NCBI GenBank assembly: GCA_025455945.1
Contig: JALOLN010000097.1
Coordinates: 1 to 7,344, forward strand
Origin: Actinomycetes bacterium
GTDB lineage: Bacteria > Actinomycetota > Actinomycetes > Prado026
Length of the DNA stretch: 7,344 bases
Reading direction: 5' to 3'
Shown piece by piece: positions 1-6,426 of the stretch. Numbering within the stretch: position 1 is the first letter of the stretch; every line of letters starts with the position of its first letter. Below the pieces are notes generated by a model. That model saw nothing but the letters and a program-made list of their open reading frames with translations, was not told the DNA's origin and ran no database searches. The translations under genes were made by a program, and so were the position numbers.

Positions 1-34
1 CGCCGGGGGCCGGGCTGGTGGTCGAGGCGGTCAT
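1..34 (-). CDS. nuoG: NuoG, NADH-quinone oxidoreductase subunit G (5' end only)
   Basis: Only the first 11 codons are inside the window. They read MTASTTSPAPG from an ATG at 34-32, and the gene continues past the left edge. The ATG overlaps the nuoF stop codon as ATGA. A GGAG-type ribosome binding site lies about 10 nt upstream, inside nuoF. The name rests on position: in actinobacterial nuo operons the gene after nuoF is nuoG, the large iron-sulfur subunit of the peripheral arm. Eleven residues of low-complexity N-terminus cannot show homology, so the identity is inferred from context, while the start itself is seen directly. Confidence 0.7.
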   Translation of the reverse strand, partial: MTASTTSPAPG

Positions 35-1338
35 GACGCGTGCGCTCCGGCGAAGACGGTGGCGGCCACGGGGTCGAAGGGGCACCCGCGCCCCTCGAGA
101 TGAGCCAGGTACTCCTCGCGGAAGTACTGGATCGAGGAGGTGATCGGGCTGGTGGCGCCGTCCCCGAGGGCGCAGAAGGCCCGGCCCAGGATGTTGTCGG
201 ACAGGTCGAGCAGGGTGTCGAGGTCGGCCTCGGTCCCCTCGCCCCGCTCCAGCCGGTCGAGCACCTGGACCAGCCAGTAGGTGCCCTCGCGGCACGGCGT
301 GCACTTGCCGCACGACTCGTGCTTGTAGAACTCGGTCCAGCGCAGCACGGCGCGGACGACGCACGTGGTCTCGTCGAAGATCTGCAGCGCCTTGGTGCCG
401 AGCATCGACCCGGCGGCGCCGACGCCCTCGTAGTCCAGCGGGACGTCGAGGTGCGCGGCGGTGAGCAGCGGCGTGGAGGAGCCCCCCGGCGTCCAGAACT
501 TCAGCTCGTGGCCCTCGCGGACACCGCCGGCGAGGTCGAGCAGCTCGCGCAGCGTGACGCCGAGCGGGGCCTCGTACTGGCCCGGCCGGACCACGTGGCC
601 GGACAACGAGTACAGGGTGAAGCCGGCCGACTTCTCGGTGCCCATGGCCCTGAACCACTCCGCACCGTGCTCGACGATCGCGGGGACGCTGGCGATGGAC
701 TCGACGTTGTTGACGACGGTGGGGCAGGCGTACAGCCCGGCGATGGCCGGGAACGGCGGCCGCAGCCGGGGCTGGCCACGCCGGCCCTCCAGCGAGTCGA
801 GCAGCGCCGTCTCCTCCCCGCAGATATAGGCCCCGGCGCCGGCGTGGACCGTGAGCTCGAGGTCGAACCCGGAGCCGAGGATGTCTTTGCCCAGGAACCC
901 CGCGGCGTAGGCCTCGGCGACCGCGGCCTGCACCCGGCGCAGGACGTGGACGATCTCGCCGCGGATGTAGATGAACGCGTGGCTGGCGCGGATCGCGTAC
1001 GAGGCGATGACGATGCCCTCGACGAGGACGTGCGGGTTCGCCATGAGCAGCGGGGTGTCCTTGCAGGTCCCCGGCTCGGACTCGTCGGCGTTGACGACGA
1101 GGTAGTGCGGCTTGCCGTCGCCCTGCGGGATGAAGCCCCACTTCATGCCGGTGGGGAATCCTGCGCCGCCCCGGCCGCGTAGACCGGAGTCCTTGACCAG
1201 CTGGACGATCTCGTCGGGGGGCCGGCCGAGCGCCTTCGGCAGGGCGCCGTAGCCGCCCTGCCGGCGGTAGCCGTCGAGGGTGAACGAGTCCGGCTCGTCC
1301 CAGTGGGCGGACAGGACGGGGGTGAGCTGCACCGTCAC
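31..1338 (-). CDS. nuoF: NuoF, NADH-binding FMN and 4Fe-4S subunit of complex I
   Basis: NuoF (435 aa from the first GTG) is the electron entry point of complex I. It binds NADH and FMN and passes electrons to its own 4Fe-4S cluster N3, on the cytoplasmic tip of the peripheral arm. The glycine-rich FMN/NADH segment RGRGGAGFPTG is at residues 54-64, NADESEPGTCKD at 83-94 and YICGEETALL at 171-180, whose Glu pair sits where the NADH-selectivity acid is found in the family. The cluster ligands are C343, C346 and C349 in ESCGKCTPCREG, plus C389. Length fits the family. The GTG at 1338 overlaps the nuoE stop as GTGA, but the AAGGAGG ribosome binding site at 1340-1346 is only 1 nt from it. A second in-frame GTG at 1332-1330 is 7 nt from that site and may be the true start, giving 433 aa. 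The gene ends in an ATGA overlap with nuoG. Confidence 0.97.
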   Translation of the reverse strand: MTVQLTPVLSAHWDEPDSFTLDGYRRQGGYGALPKALGRPPDEIVQLVKDSGLRGRGGAGFPTGMKWGFIPQGDGKPHYLVVNADESEPGTCKDTPLLMANPHVLVEGIVIASYAIRASHAFIYIRGEIVHVLRRVQAAVAEAYAAGFLGKDILGSGFDLELTVHAGAGAYICGEETALLDSLEGRRGQPRLRPPFPAIAGLYACPTVVNNVESIASVPAIVEHGAEWFRAMGTEKSAGFTLYSLSGHVVRPGQYEAPLGVTLRELLDLAGGVREGHELKFWTPGGSSTPLLTAAHLDVPLDYEGVGAAGSMLGTKALQIFDETTCVVRAVLRWTEFYKHESCGKCTPCREGTYWLVQVLDRLERGEGTEADLDTLLDLSDNILGRAFCALGDGATSPITSSIQYFREEYLAHLEGRGCPFDPVAATVFAGAHAS

Positions 1339-2009
1339 GCCTCCTTCGCCGCGGGCGGGGTGTCGACCGGTGCGGTGGCCGCCGTGTCGCCCCGCTGCCG
1401 GGCCAGCGAGAGGCCGGCGAGACTGGCCGGACCGGCCGCCGGGCCCTCGCCGGCCAAGCCGTCGGGGAACCCGGCGAGCACCCGCTCGACCTCACGGAAG
1501 GTGCGCACCCGTGGCCCGCGGGTGGAGGTGACCTCCTGGCCGGCGCGGAGCCGGTCGACGAGCTCCTTGGCGCTCTCGACGGTCTGGTTGTCGAAGAACT
1601 CCCAGTTGACCATCAGCACCGGCGCGTAGTCGCAGGCCGCGTTGCACTCGACGTGCTCCAGCGTGATCGTGCCGTCGGCGGTGGTCTCGTCGTTGCCGAC
1701 GTCGAGGTGCTCCTTGAGCGCGGCGAAGATGGCGTCCCCGCCCAGGACGGCGCACAGCGTGTTGGTGCACACCCCTACGTGGTAGTCGCCGACCGGGCGG
1801 CGCTTGTACATCGAGTAGAAGGTGACGACCGCGGCGACCTCGGCGGTCGTCAGGTCGAGCAGCTCCGCGCACAGCGCCACGCCCTCGGGAGTGACGTGGC
1901 CCTCCTCGGCCTGCACCAGGTGCAGCATCGGCAGCAGCGCCGAGCGGGGCTTGGGGTAGCGCGCGATGATCGCGCGCATCTCCTCGCGCGTGCTCTCGGT
2001 CAGGGCCAT
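1335..2009 (-). CDS. nuoE: NuoE, 2Fe-2S (24 kDa) subunit of complex I
   Basis: NuoE (224 aa) has the thioredoxin-like 2Fe-2S fold and carries cluster N1a beside NuoF in the NADH module. The four ligands are visible: C81 and C86 in VCTNTLCAVLGG, and C122 and C126 in ECNAACDYAP. An N-terminal helical part (MALTESTREEMRAIIARYPK) precedes them and matches the family start. I chose ATG 2009 because it follows the nuoD stop by one base and begins this conserved N-terminus. The same frame stays open to 2129, but that extension is only antisense-like reading of nuoD. Ribosome binding is modest: a GGAG sits about 12 nt upstream. After the core ends near residue 158 there is a tail of about 65 residues. 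It includes TRGPRVRTFREVERVLAGFPD-like sequence (from about 163) and then an Ala/Gly/Pro-rich end. Tails of this sort are, from memory, usual in actinobacterial NuoE and absent from short versions such as that of E. coli. Confidence 0.96.
   Translation of the reverse strand: MALTESTREEMRAIIARYPKPRSALLPMLHLVQAEEGHVTPEGVALCAELLDLTTAEVAAVVTFYSMYKRRPVGDYHVGVCTNTLCAVLGGDAIFAALKEHLDVGNDETTADGTITLEHVECNAACDYAPVLMVNWEFFDNQTVESAKELVDRLRAGQEVTSTRGPRVRTFREVERVLAGFPDGLAGEGPAAGPASLAGLSLARQRGDTAATAPVDTPPAAKEA
1340..1346 (-). promoter_or_regulatory. nuoF Shine-Dalgarno AAGGAGG
   Basis: This is a near-perfect anti-16S complement inside the 3' end of nuoE. It is 1 nt from the GTG at 1338 but 7 nt from the next in-frame GTG at 1332, so it helps decide the nuoF start in favour of the latter. 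Confidence 0.75.
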
Positions 2010-2010
2010 C

Positions 2011-3363
2011 TCAGCGGTCCACTCCACCCATGACGGGATCGATCGAGGCCACGGCGGCGATGACGTCGGCGACCTGGCCGCCCTCGCACATGGCCGCGGT
2101 GGCCTGCAGGTTCGTGAAGGACGGGTCACGGAAGTGCACCCGGTAGGGCCGGGTCCCGCCGTCGGAGACCACGTGGACGCCGAGCTCCCCGCGGGGGGAC
2201 TCCACCGCCTGGTACACCTGCCCGGCCGGGACGTGGAAGCCCTCGGTGACGAGCTTGAAGTGGTGGATCAGGGCCTCCATCGACTCGCCCATGATGTGCC
2301 GGATGTGGTCGAGGGAGTTGCCCATGCCGTCGGAGCCGATCGCGAGCTGGGCCGGCCAGGCGATCTTCTTGTCCTCGACCATGACCGGGCCGGGCTGCAG
2401 GCGGTCCAGGCACTGCTCGACGATCTTCAGCGACTCCCCCATCTCCCGCAGCCGGATGAGGAACCGCCCGTAGGAGTCGCACGTGGTCTGCGTGACGACG
2501 TCGAACTCGTAGGTCTCGTAGCCGCAGTAGGGCTGGGTCTTGCGCAGGTCCCAGGGGAGGCCGGTCGACCGCAGGACGGGGCCGGTGATCCCGAGCGCCA
2601 TGCAGCCGGCCAGGTCGAGGTAGCCGATCCCCTCGGTCCGGGCCATGAAGATCCCGTTGCCCTCGAGCAGGTCGGCGGTGTCCTTGAAGTTCCTGCGCAG
2701 CTGCGTCACGGTCTCGGCGATCTTGTCGACCGCTCCCGGGGGGAGGTCCTGGGCCACCCCGCCCGGCCGCACGTAGGCGTGGTTCATCCGCAGGCCGGTG
2801 ACCAGCTCGAAGACGTCGAGCACGAGCTCGCGCTCGCGGAAGCCGAAGATCATCGCTGTGAGCGCGCCGAGCTCCATGCCACCGGTGGCCAGCGCGACCA
2901 GGTGGGAGGAGATCCGGTTGAGCTCCATGAGCATGACCCGGATGACGGTGGCCCGCTCGGGGACCTGCTCGGTGATCCCCAGCAGCTTCTCCACCGCCAG
3001 GCAGTAGGCGGTCTCGTTGAAGAACGGCGACAGGTAGTCCATCCGGGTGACGAACGTGACGCCCTGGGTCCAGGAGCGGTACTCGAGGTTCTTCTCGATC
3101 CCGGTGTGCAGGTAGCCGACCCCCACCCGGGTCTCGGTGACCGTCTCGCCGTCCAGCTCGAGGATCAGCCGCAGCACCCCGTGGGTCGAGGGGTGCTGCG
3201 GACCCATGTTGACGACGACGCGCTCCTCGTCGGAGGCCGCGACACCCTGGACGACGGAGTCCCAGTCCTGCCCCGTCACGGTGTAGACGGTGCCCTCGGT
3301 CGTCTCCCGGGCCCCCGCGTAGCTGTCGCCCCCCGTGTACGTGACGTCGTCGGTGCCGGCCAT
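2011..3363 (-). CDS. nuoD: NuoD, 49 kDa-type quinone-site subunit of complex I
   Basis: NuoD (450 aa) forms, with NuoB, the cavity where menaquinone is reduced by cluster N2. The hallmark NMGPQHPSTHGVLRL is at residues 52-66 and RMDYLSPFFNE at 107-117. H61 and Y110 fall 49 residues apart, the spacing of the quinone-headgroup His/Tyr pair in the bovine 49 kDa subunit. The C-terminus DPSFTNLQ (413-420) and DPVMGGVDR (442-450) is also typical. No [NiFe]-ligating CxxC pairs are present, as expected for a complex I subunit rather than a hydrogenase. The start is ATG 3363, sharing its A with the nuoC stop (TGATG) and preceded by GGAGGT at 3374-3379, 10 nt upstream. The longer open frame to 3888 runs through nuoC out of frame and is rejected. 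The first 45 or so residues are a variable actinobacterial leader. Confidence 0.97.
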   Translation of the reverse strand: MAGTDDVTYTGGDSYAGARETTEGTVYTVTGQDWDSVVQGVAASDEERVVVNMGPQHPSTHGVLRLILELDGETVTETRVGVGYLHTGIEKNLEYRSWTQGVTFVTRMDYLSPFFNETAYCLAVEKLLGITEQVPERATVIRVMLMELNRISSHLVALATGGMELGALTAMIFGFRERELVLDVFELVTGLRMNHAYVRPGGVAQDLPPGAVDKIAETVTQLRRNFKDTADLLEGNGIFMARTEGIGYLDLAGCMALGITGPVLRSTGLPWDLRKTQPYCGYETYEFDVVTQTTCDSYGRFLIRLREMGESLKIVEQCLDRLQPGPVMVEDKKIAWPAQLAIGSDGMGNSLDHIRHIMGESMEALIHHFKLVTEGFHVPAGQVYQAVESPRGELGVHVVSDGGTRPYRVHFRDPSFTNLQATAAMCEGGQVADVIAAVASIDPVMGGVDR

Positions 3364-4079
3364 CAGCTGTACGACCTCCGCTCGTCGGGCGGCGGGATCT
3401 CGGCGCCCTTGTACTCCACCGGGATGCCGCCCAGGGGGTAGTCCTTGCGCTGGGGGTGGCCGGGCCAGTCGTCCGGCATGAGGATCCGGGTCAGGGCCGG
3501 GTGGCCGTCGAAGACGATGCCGAAGAAGTCGTACGTCTCGCGCTCGTGCCAGTCGTTCCCCGGGTAGACCGTCACGACGGAGGGCACGTGCGGGTCGGTG
3601 TCCGGCACCGCCACCTCGACCCGCAGCCGGCGGTTGTGGGTGTAGCTGAGCAGCGGGTAGACGGCGTGCAGCTCGCGACCCTCCTGGTCGGGCAGGTGCA
3701 CGCCGTCGACCCCGAGGCACATCTCGAAGCGGAGCTCGGGGTCGTCCCGCAGGGTCTGCATGAACGTGAGGAGGTGCTCGCGCCGCACATGGAAGGTGAG
3801 CTCGCCCCGGTCCACGACGACGGACTCCACCGCGGCGTCCATGTCGGGGAGCACCTGCGCGAGCCGGTCCGCGACCGCGTCGAACCACCCGCCGTACGGG
3901 CGGGGACTGGCGAAGGGGCGGGTGACCGTGCGGACCAGGCCGCCGTACCCGGAGGTGTCCCCGGGGCCCCGGACCCCGAACATGCCCTGCCGCCGACCGA
4001 CCACCTCGGTGACCGGCCCGGTCGGCACGGCCGGCTCGACCGTGGCGTCGCCGCCCGCCGGCGGCCGCACCTCGCTCAC
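3363..4079 (-). CDS. nuoC: NuoC, 30 kDa-type subunit of complex I
   Basis: NuoC (238 aa) is a cofactor-free structural subunit of the peripheral arm that packs against NuoD and NuoB. The family signature is at residues 178-193 (HERETYDFFGIVFDGH), followed by PALTRILMPDDWPGHPQRKD (194-213) and a C-terminus KGAEIPPPDERRSYS very like the mycobacterial one. It is a free-standing NuoC, not the NuoCD fusion of E. coli. The N-terminal 60 residues carry RQGMFGVRGPGDTSGYGGLV (30-49), a segment I recall as conserved in actinobacteria. The GTG start at 4079 overlaps the nuoB stop (GTGA) and has AAGGGG 8 nt upstream. The same frame is open upstream to 4547, but that part runs through nuoB in another frame. 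The stop overlaps the nuoD start by one base, so coupled translation is likely. Confidence 0.96.
   Translation of the reverse strand: MSEVRPPAGGDATVEPAVPTGPVTEVVGRRQGMFGVRGPGDTSGYGGLVRTVTRPFASPRPYGGWFDAVADRLAQVLPDMDAAVESVVVDRGELTFHVRREHLLTFMQTLRDDPELRFEMCLGVDGVHLPDQEGRELHAVYPLLSYTHNRRLRVEVAVPDTDPHVPSVVTVYPGNDWHERETYDFFGIVFDGHPALTRILMPDDWPGHPQRKDYPLGGIPVEYKGAEIPPPDERRSYS
3374..3379 (-). promoter_or_regulatory. nuoD Shine-Dalgarno GGAGGT
   Basis: GGAGGT lies within the last codons of nuoC, 10 nt before ATG 3363. It supports this start over the longer open frame and suggests nuoD can initiate well beyond simple coupling with nuoC. Confidence 0.7.
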
Positions 4080-4630
4080 CGCAGCAGCCCCTTCAGCTCG
4101 GAGGTCGGCGCCGCGGTCAGGGCGGCCGCCTCGAGCTCGCCCTCGAGCGCGACGCGCTGCGCGCCGAGCTTGCTCTGCTGCACCTGGTCGTGGATCTTCA
4201 AGATGGCGTCCAGGAGCATCTCGGGGCGGGGCGGGCACCCCGGCAGGTACATGTCGACGGGGACGACGTGGTCGACGCCCTGGACGATCGCGTAGTTGTT
4301 GAACATGCCGCCGGAGGACGCGCAGGCCCCCATGGCGAGCACCCACTTGGGCTCGGCCATCTGGTCGTAGATCTGGCGCAGCACCGGCGCCATCTTCTGG
4401 CTCACCCGGCCGGCGACGATCATCAGGTCGGCCTGCCGCGGGGAGGCCCGGAAGACCTCCATCCCGAAACGGGCCAGGTCGTAGCGGCCGGCACCGGTCG
4501 CCATCATCTCGATGGCGCAGCAGGCGAGGCCGAAGGTCGCGGGCCACAGCGAGCTCTTGCGCGCGTAGCCCACAACCTGCTCGACCGTCGTCAGCAGGAC
4601 GCCGCTCGGCAGCTTCTCCTCAAGCCCCAT
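4076..4630 (-). CDS. nuoB: NuoB, N2 4Fe-4S subunit of complex I
   Basis: NuoB (184 aa) holds cluster N2, the last iron-sulfur centre, which reduces quinone. All four ligands are present: the tandem C37-C38 in FGLACCAIEMM, C103 in GACASSGGMF, and C132 in YLPGCPPRPE. Other family blocks include ARFGMEVFRASPRQADLMIV (53-72) and GRVSQKMAPVLRQIYDQM (74-91). Length matches the short actinobacterial form. ATG 4630 was chosen because it begins the family-typical MGLEEKLPSGVLL and has GGAG 7 nt upstream. The gene is separated from nuoA by 33 nt, the only real gap inside the nuo genes seen here, and that gap contains a tandem hexamer. The 3' end overlaps nuoC by 4 nt. The last 25 residues (AALEGE onward) are variable and Ala-rich. 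Confidence 0.97.
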   Translation of the reverse strand: MGLEEKLPSGVLLTTVEQVVGYARKSSLWPATFGLACCAIEMMATGAGRYDLARFGMEVFRASPRQADLMIVAGRVSQKMAPVLRQIYDQMAEPKWVLAMGACASSGGMFNNYAIVQGVDHVVPVDMYLPGCPPRPEMLLDAILKIHDQVQQSKLGAQRVALEGELEAAALTAAPTSELKGLLR

Positions 4631-4638
4631 CGGTCAGC

Positions 4639-4656
4639 TCCGGTTCCGGTATCGGT
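4639..4656. repeat. Tandem hexamer in the nuoA-nuoB spacer
   Basis: On the plus strand the 18 bases read TCCGGT, TCCGGT, ATCGGT; on the coding strand ACCGAT, ACCGGA, ACCGGA. There are three units, two of them identical. The last coding-strand unit supplies GGA of the nuoB GGAG ribosome binding site. Confidence 0.7.
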
Positions 4657-4663
4657 GACCCAC

Positions 4664-5023
4664 TCAGTCCCACTCGAGCCCGCCGCGGCGCCAGACATAG
4701 GCGTACGCGGCGCCGAGGGTGCCGATGAACAGCACCATCTCGACCAGCCCGAACGCGCCCAGCTGGTCGAAGGCGACCGCCCAGGGATAGAGGAAGACGA
4801 TCTCGATGTCGAAGATGATGAACAGCATGGCGGTCAGGTAGTACTTGACCGGGAAGCGCCCGCCCCCGATCGGCTGGGGGGTCGGCTCGATGCCGCACTC
4901 GTAGGCGTCCAGCTTGGCCCGGTTGTAGCGCCGGGGGCCGGCGAGCGTGCCGGCGACCACCGAGAACACCGCGAAGCCCGCCGCGATGAGTCCGAGCACG
5001 ATGATCGGCACCGACGCGTTCAT
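4664..5023 (-). CDS. nuoA: NuoA, membrane subunit of complex I (ND3-like)
   Basis: NuoA (119 aa) is a three-helix membrane protein next to the quinone channel and the start of the proton-translocation path. Hydrophobic segments lie at about residues 5-27, 62-83 and 91-111. The loop between helices 1 and 2 contains LDAYECGIEP (38-47), in which C43 corresponds to the ND3 Cys exposed in deactive mitochondrial complex I. D72 and E74 in helix 2 and E95 in helix 3 have the same spacing as the functionally important D79, E81 and E102 of E. coli NuoA. ATG 5023 has a strong AGGGGAG ribosome binding site 6 nt upstream. It is the first gene of the nuo set and the putative promoter lies just before it. 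Confidence 0.97.
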   Translation of the reverse strand: MNASVPIIVLGLIAAGFAVFSVVAGTLAGPRRYNRAKLDAYECGIEPTPQPIGGGRFPVKYYLTAMLFIIFDIEIVFLYPWAVAFDQLGAFGLVEMVLFIGTLGAAYAYVWRRGGLEWD

Positions 5024-5040
5024 GGGTGGCTCCCCTCTCC
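5024..5040 (-). promoter_or_regulatory. nuoA ribosome binding site
   Basis: On the minus strand the bases before the nuoA ATG read GGAGAGGGGAGCCACCC. The AGGGGAG core leaves a 6-nt spacer, near ideal, and a second GGAG lies just upstream. This supports ATG 5023 as the start of the nuo genes. Confidence 0.75.
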
Positions 5041-5079
5041 GTCGTGCCGATCCATCAGGCGGCCGGGCTTCCCCATCCT

Positions 5080-5115
5080 AGGTCCGCGGCCCCCGCTGCT
5101 GCCCTGCAGGTCCGC
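5080..5115. repeat. 8-bp direct repeat AGGTCCGC in the putative nuo promoter
   Basis: AGGTCCGC occurs at 5080-5087 and again at 5108-5115 on the plus strand, 28 bp apart start to start. The left copy shares its first base with the TAGGAT box. The sequence is seen directly; a role as an operator is only a possibility, since an 8-mer pair in 107 GC-rich bases can arise by chance. Confidence 0.5.
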
Positions 5116-5130
5116 CTACTGATCCGATGC

Positions 5131-6426
5131 TCACGCGGCCGGCACGATCCGGGTCAGGCCGTTGATGACGCGGTCCATCGCGTCGCCGTCCCGGGGGTCG
5201 GTGAGGTTGGCCAGCAGCTTCATCGTGAACCGCATCAGGGTGGGGTGCGGCAGCCCGCGCTGCGTCGCCACCCGCATGACGGCGGGGTGCCCGATGAGCC
5301 GGACGAACATCCGGCCCAGCGTGTAGTAGCCGCCGTAGGTGTCCTTGAGCAGGCGCGGGTAGGACTCCAGCACCCGCTCCCGCTCGGCGGCGGTCGGCCG
5401 GGCCAGCGCCTGCACGAGCACCTCGGCGGCGAGCTGGCCGGACTCCATCGCGTAGGCGATCCCCTCCCCGTTGAAGGGGTTGACCATGCCACCGGCGTCC
5501 CCGACGAGCACCAGCCCGTCCCGGTAGTGCGGCTGCCGGTTGAACCCCATCGGCAGGGCCGCCCCACGTACCGGCTGCGTCATGTTCTCATCGCGGTAGC
5601 CCCACTCCTCGGGGGTCTGGTCCAGCCAGCTCTTCAGCAGCACCCGGTAGTCGACGTTCTGGAACGCGGCGCTGGTGTTGAGGATGCCCAGGCCCACGTT
5701 GGAGGTCCCGTCGCCCATCCCGAAGACCCAGCCGTAGCCGGGCAGCAGCTTCTCGCCGTCCCACAGCTCCAGCCAGGACTCCAGCCAGTCGTCTTCGTGC
5801 CGGGGACTGCGGTAGTAGGTGCGCACCGCCACACCCATCGGCCGGTCGTCGCGGGGGCGCAGCCCCACGGCCAGCGACAGCCGGGAGGAGTTGCCGTCGG
5901 CCGCCACGACAAGCGGGGCGCGGTAGGTCACCTCGGGTCCGCGGCGGCCGCCATCGTCGACGGTCCTCGCGGTCACCCCCACCACCCGGCCGGAGCGCTC
6001 GGCGAGGAGCGGGCCGGTCACCGCGGTGCGCTCCTGCAGCCGCGCACCGGCCTGCTGGGCGGTCCGGGCCAGGGTCTCGTCGAAGTCCTGCCGACGGCGG
6101 ACCAGCCCGTACGACGGGAACTCGGTGAGCTCCGGCCAGGGCAGCTGCAGCTGGTGCCCGCCGCCCATGATCCGCAGGCCCTTGTTGTGCAGCCAGCCGG
6201 CCTCGGTCGACACGTCGACGCCCATCGCCACCAGCGCCCGCACCGCCCGGGGGGTCAGCCCGTCGCCGCACACCTTCTCGCGGGGGAAGGCGGTCTTCTC
6301 GAGCAGCAGCACGTCGAGCCCGGCCCGGGCCAGGTGGAAGGCGGTGGTGGAGCCGGACGGTCCGGCGCCGACGACGATGACGTCGGCGTCGCGGACGCCC
6401 CGGGCGGGGGTGGCGGTCGGGCTCAC
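5131..6426 (-). CDS. menJ: Geranylgeranyl reductase-family FAD enzyme, probable menaquinone reductase MenJ
   Basis: This 431-aa flavoprotein belongs to the geranylgeranyl reductase group of FAD oxidoreductases. The dinucleotide fold VIVVGAGPSGS is at residues 16-26, ending its second strand with E43. The family motif PREKVCGDGLTPRAV is at 48-62 with C53, a DG motif AADGNSSRLS at 175-184, and the FAD-binding GD motif VGDAGGMVNPFNGEGI at 308-323. In Mycobacterium tuberculosis the related MenJ (Rv0561c) saturates one isoprene unit of menaquinone-9. Overlap with menG (GTGA at 6426-6423) and the nuo genes downstream support a menaquinone tail substrate rather than chlorophyll or archaeal lipid. 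The GTG start has GAGGGAG 8 nt upstream. How many double bonds it reduces cannot be read from sequence. No terminator is evident after its stop. Confidence 0.88.
   Translation of the reverse strand: MSPTATPARGVRDADVIVVGAGPSGSTTAFHLARAGLDVLLLEKTAFPREKVCGDGLTPRAVRALVAMGVDVSTEAGWLHNKGLRIMGGGHQLQLPWPELTEFPSYGLVRRRQDFDETLARTAQQAGARLQERTAVTGPLLAERSGRVVGVTARTVDDGGRRGPEVTYRAPLVVAADGNSSRLSLAVGLRPRDDRPMGVAVRTYYRSPRHEDDWLESWLELWDGEKLLPGYGWVFGMGDGTSNVGLGILNTSAAFQNVDYRVLLKSWLDQTPEEWGYRDENMTQPVRGAALPMGFNRQPHYRDGLVLVGDAGGMVNPFNGEGIAYAMESGQLAAEVLVQALARPTAAERERVLESYPRLLKDTYGGYYTLGRMFVRLIGHPAVMRVATQRGLPHPTLMRFTMKLLANLTDPRDGDAMDRVINGLTRIVPAA

Larger units (their letters stand above)
5024..5130 (-). promoter_or_regulatory. 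menJ-nuoA intergenic region with putative nuo promoter
   Basis: This 107-nt gap is the longest non-coding stretch in the window. On the minus strand it contains TAGGAT at 5080-5075, a good actinobacterial -10 hexamer. A start of transcription near 5068 would give a leader of about 45 nt. No convincing TTGAC-like -35 box is present at 17-18 nt upstream, so the promoter is either extended, activator-dependent, or not real. No GC stem followed by a T run is seen, so readthrough from menJ is also possible. Confidence 0.45.

Noticed and set aside
40..1182. 380-codon plus-strand open frame across nuoF
   Set aside because: It is antisense to NuoF, whose cofactor motifs are complete; low-complexity Gly/Ala/Arg/Val sequence only.
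2010..2129. 40-codon upstream extension of nuoE
   Set aside because: It overlaps the conserved C-terminus of nuoD and is Arg/Pro/Ser-rich; the family N-terminus begins at ATG 2009.
1966..3441. 491-codon open frame on the plus strand across nuoD
   Set aside because: It lies antisense to a certain gene, has a His/Asp/Gly/Val-rich composition typical of the complement of GC-rich codons, and shows no recognisable domain.
3364..3888. 175-codon upstream extension of nuoD
   Set aside because: It reads through nuoC in another frame with Arg/Pro-rich sequence; GGAGGT and the TGATG junction mark ATG 3363 as the start.
3456..4295. Plus-strand open frame across nuoC and part of nuoB
   Set aside because: Antisense to two certain genes with intact signatures; no domain seen.
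4080..4547. Upstream extension of nuoC into nuoB
   Set aside because: It is an out-of-frame reading of nuoB; the GTGA junction and AAGGGG site support GTG 4079.
5103..5110. Palindrome CCTGCAGG after menJ, considered as a terminator
   Set aside because: The stem is only 4 bp with no loop and no T run follows, so it cannot be a useful intrinsic terminator.
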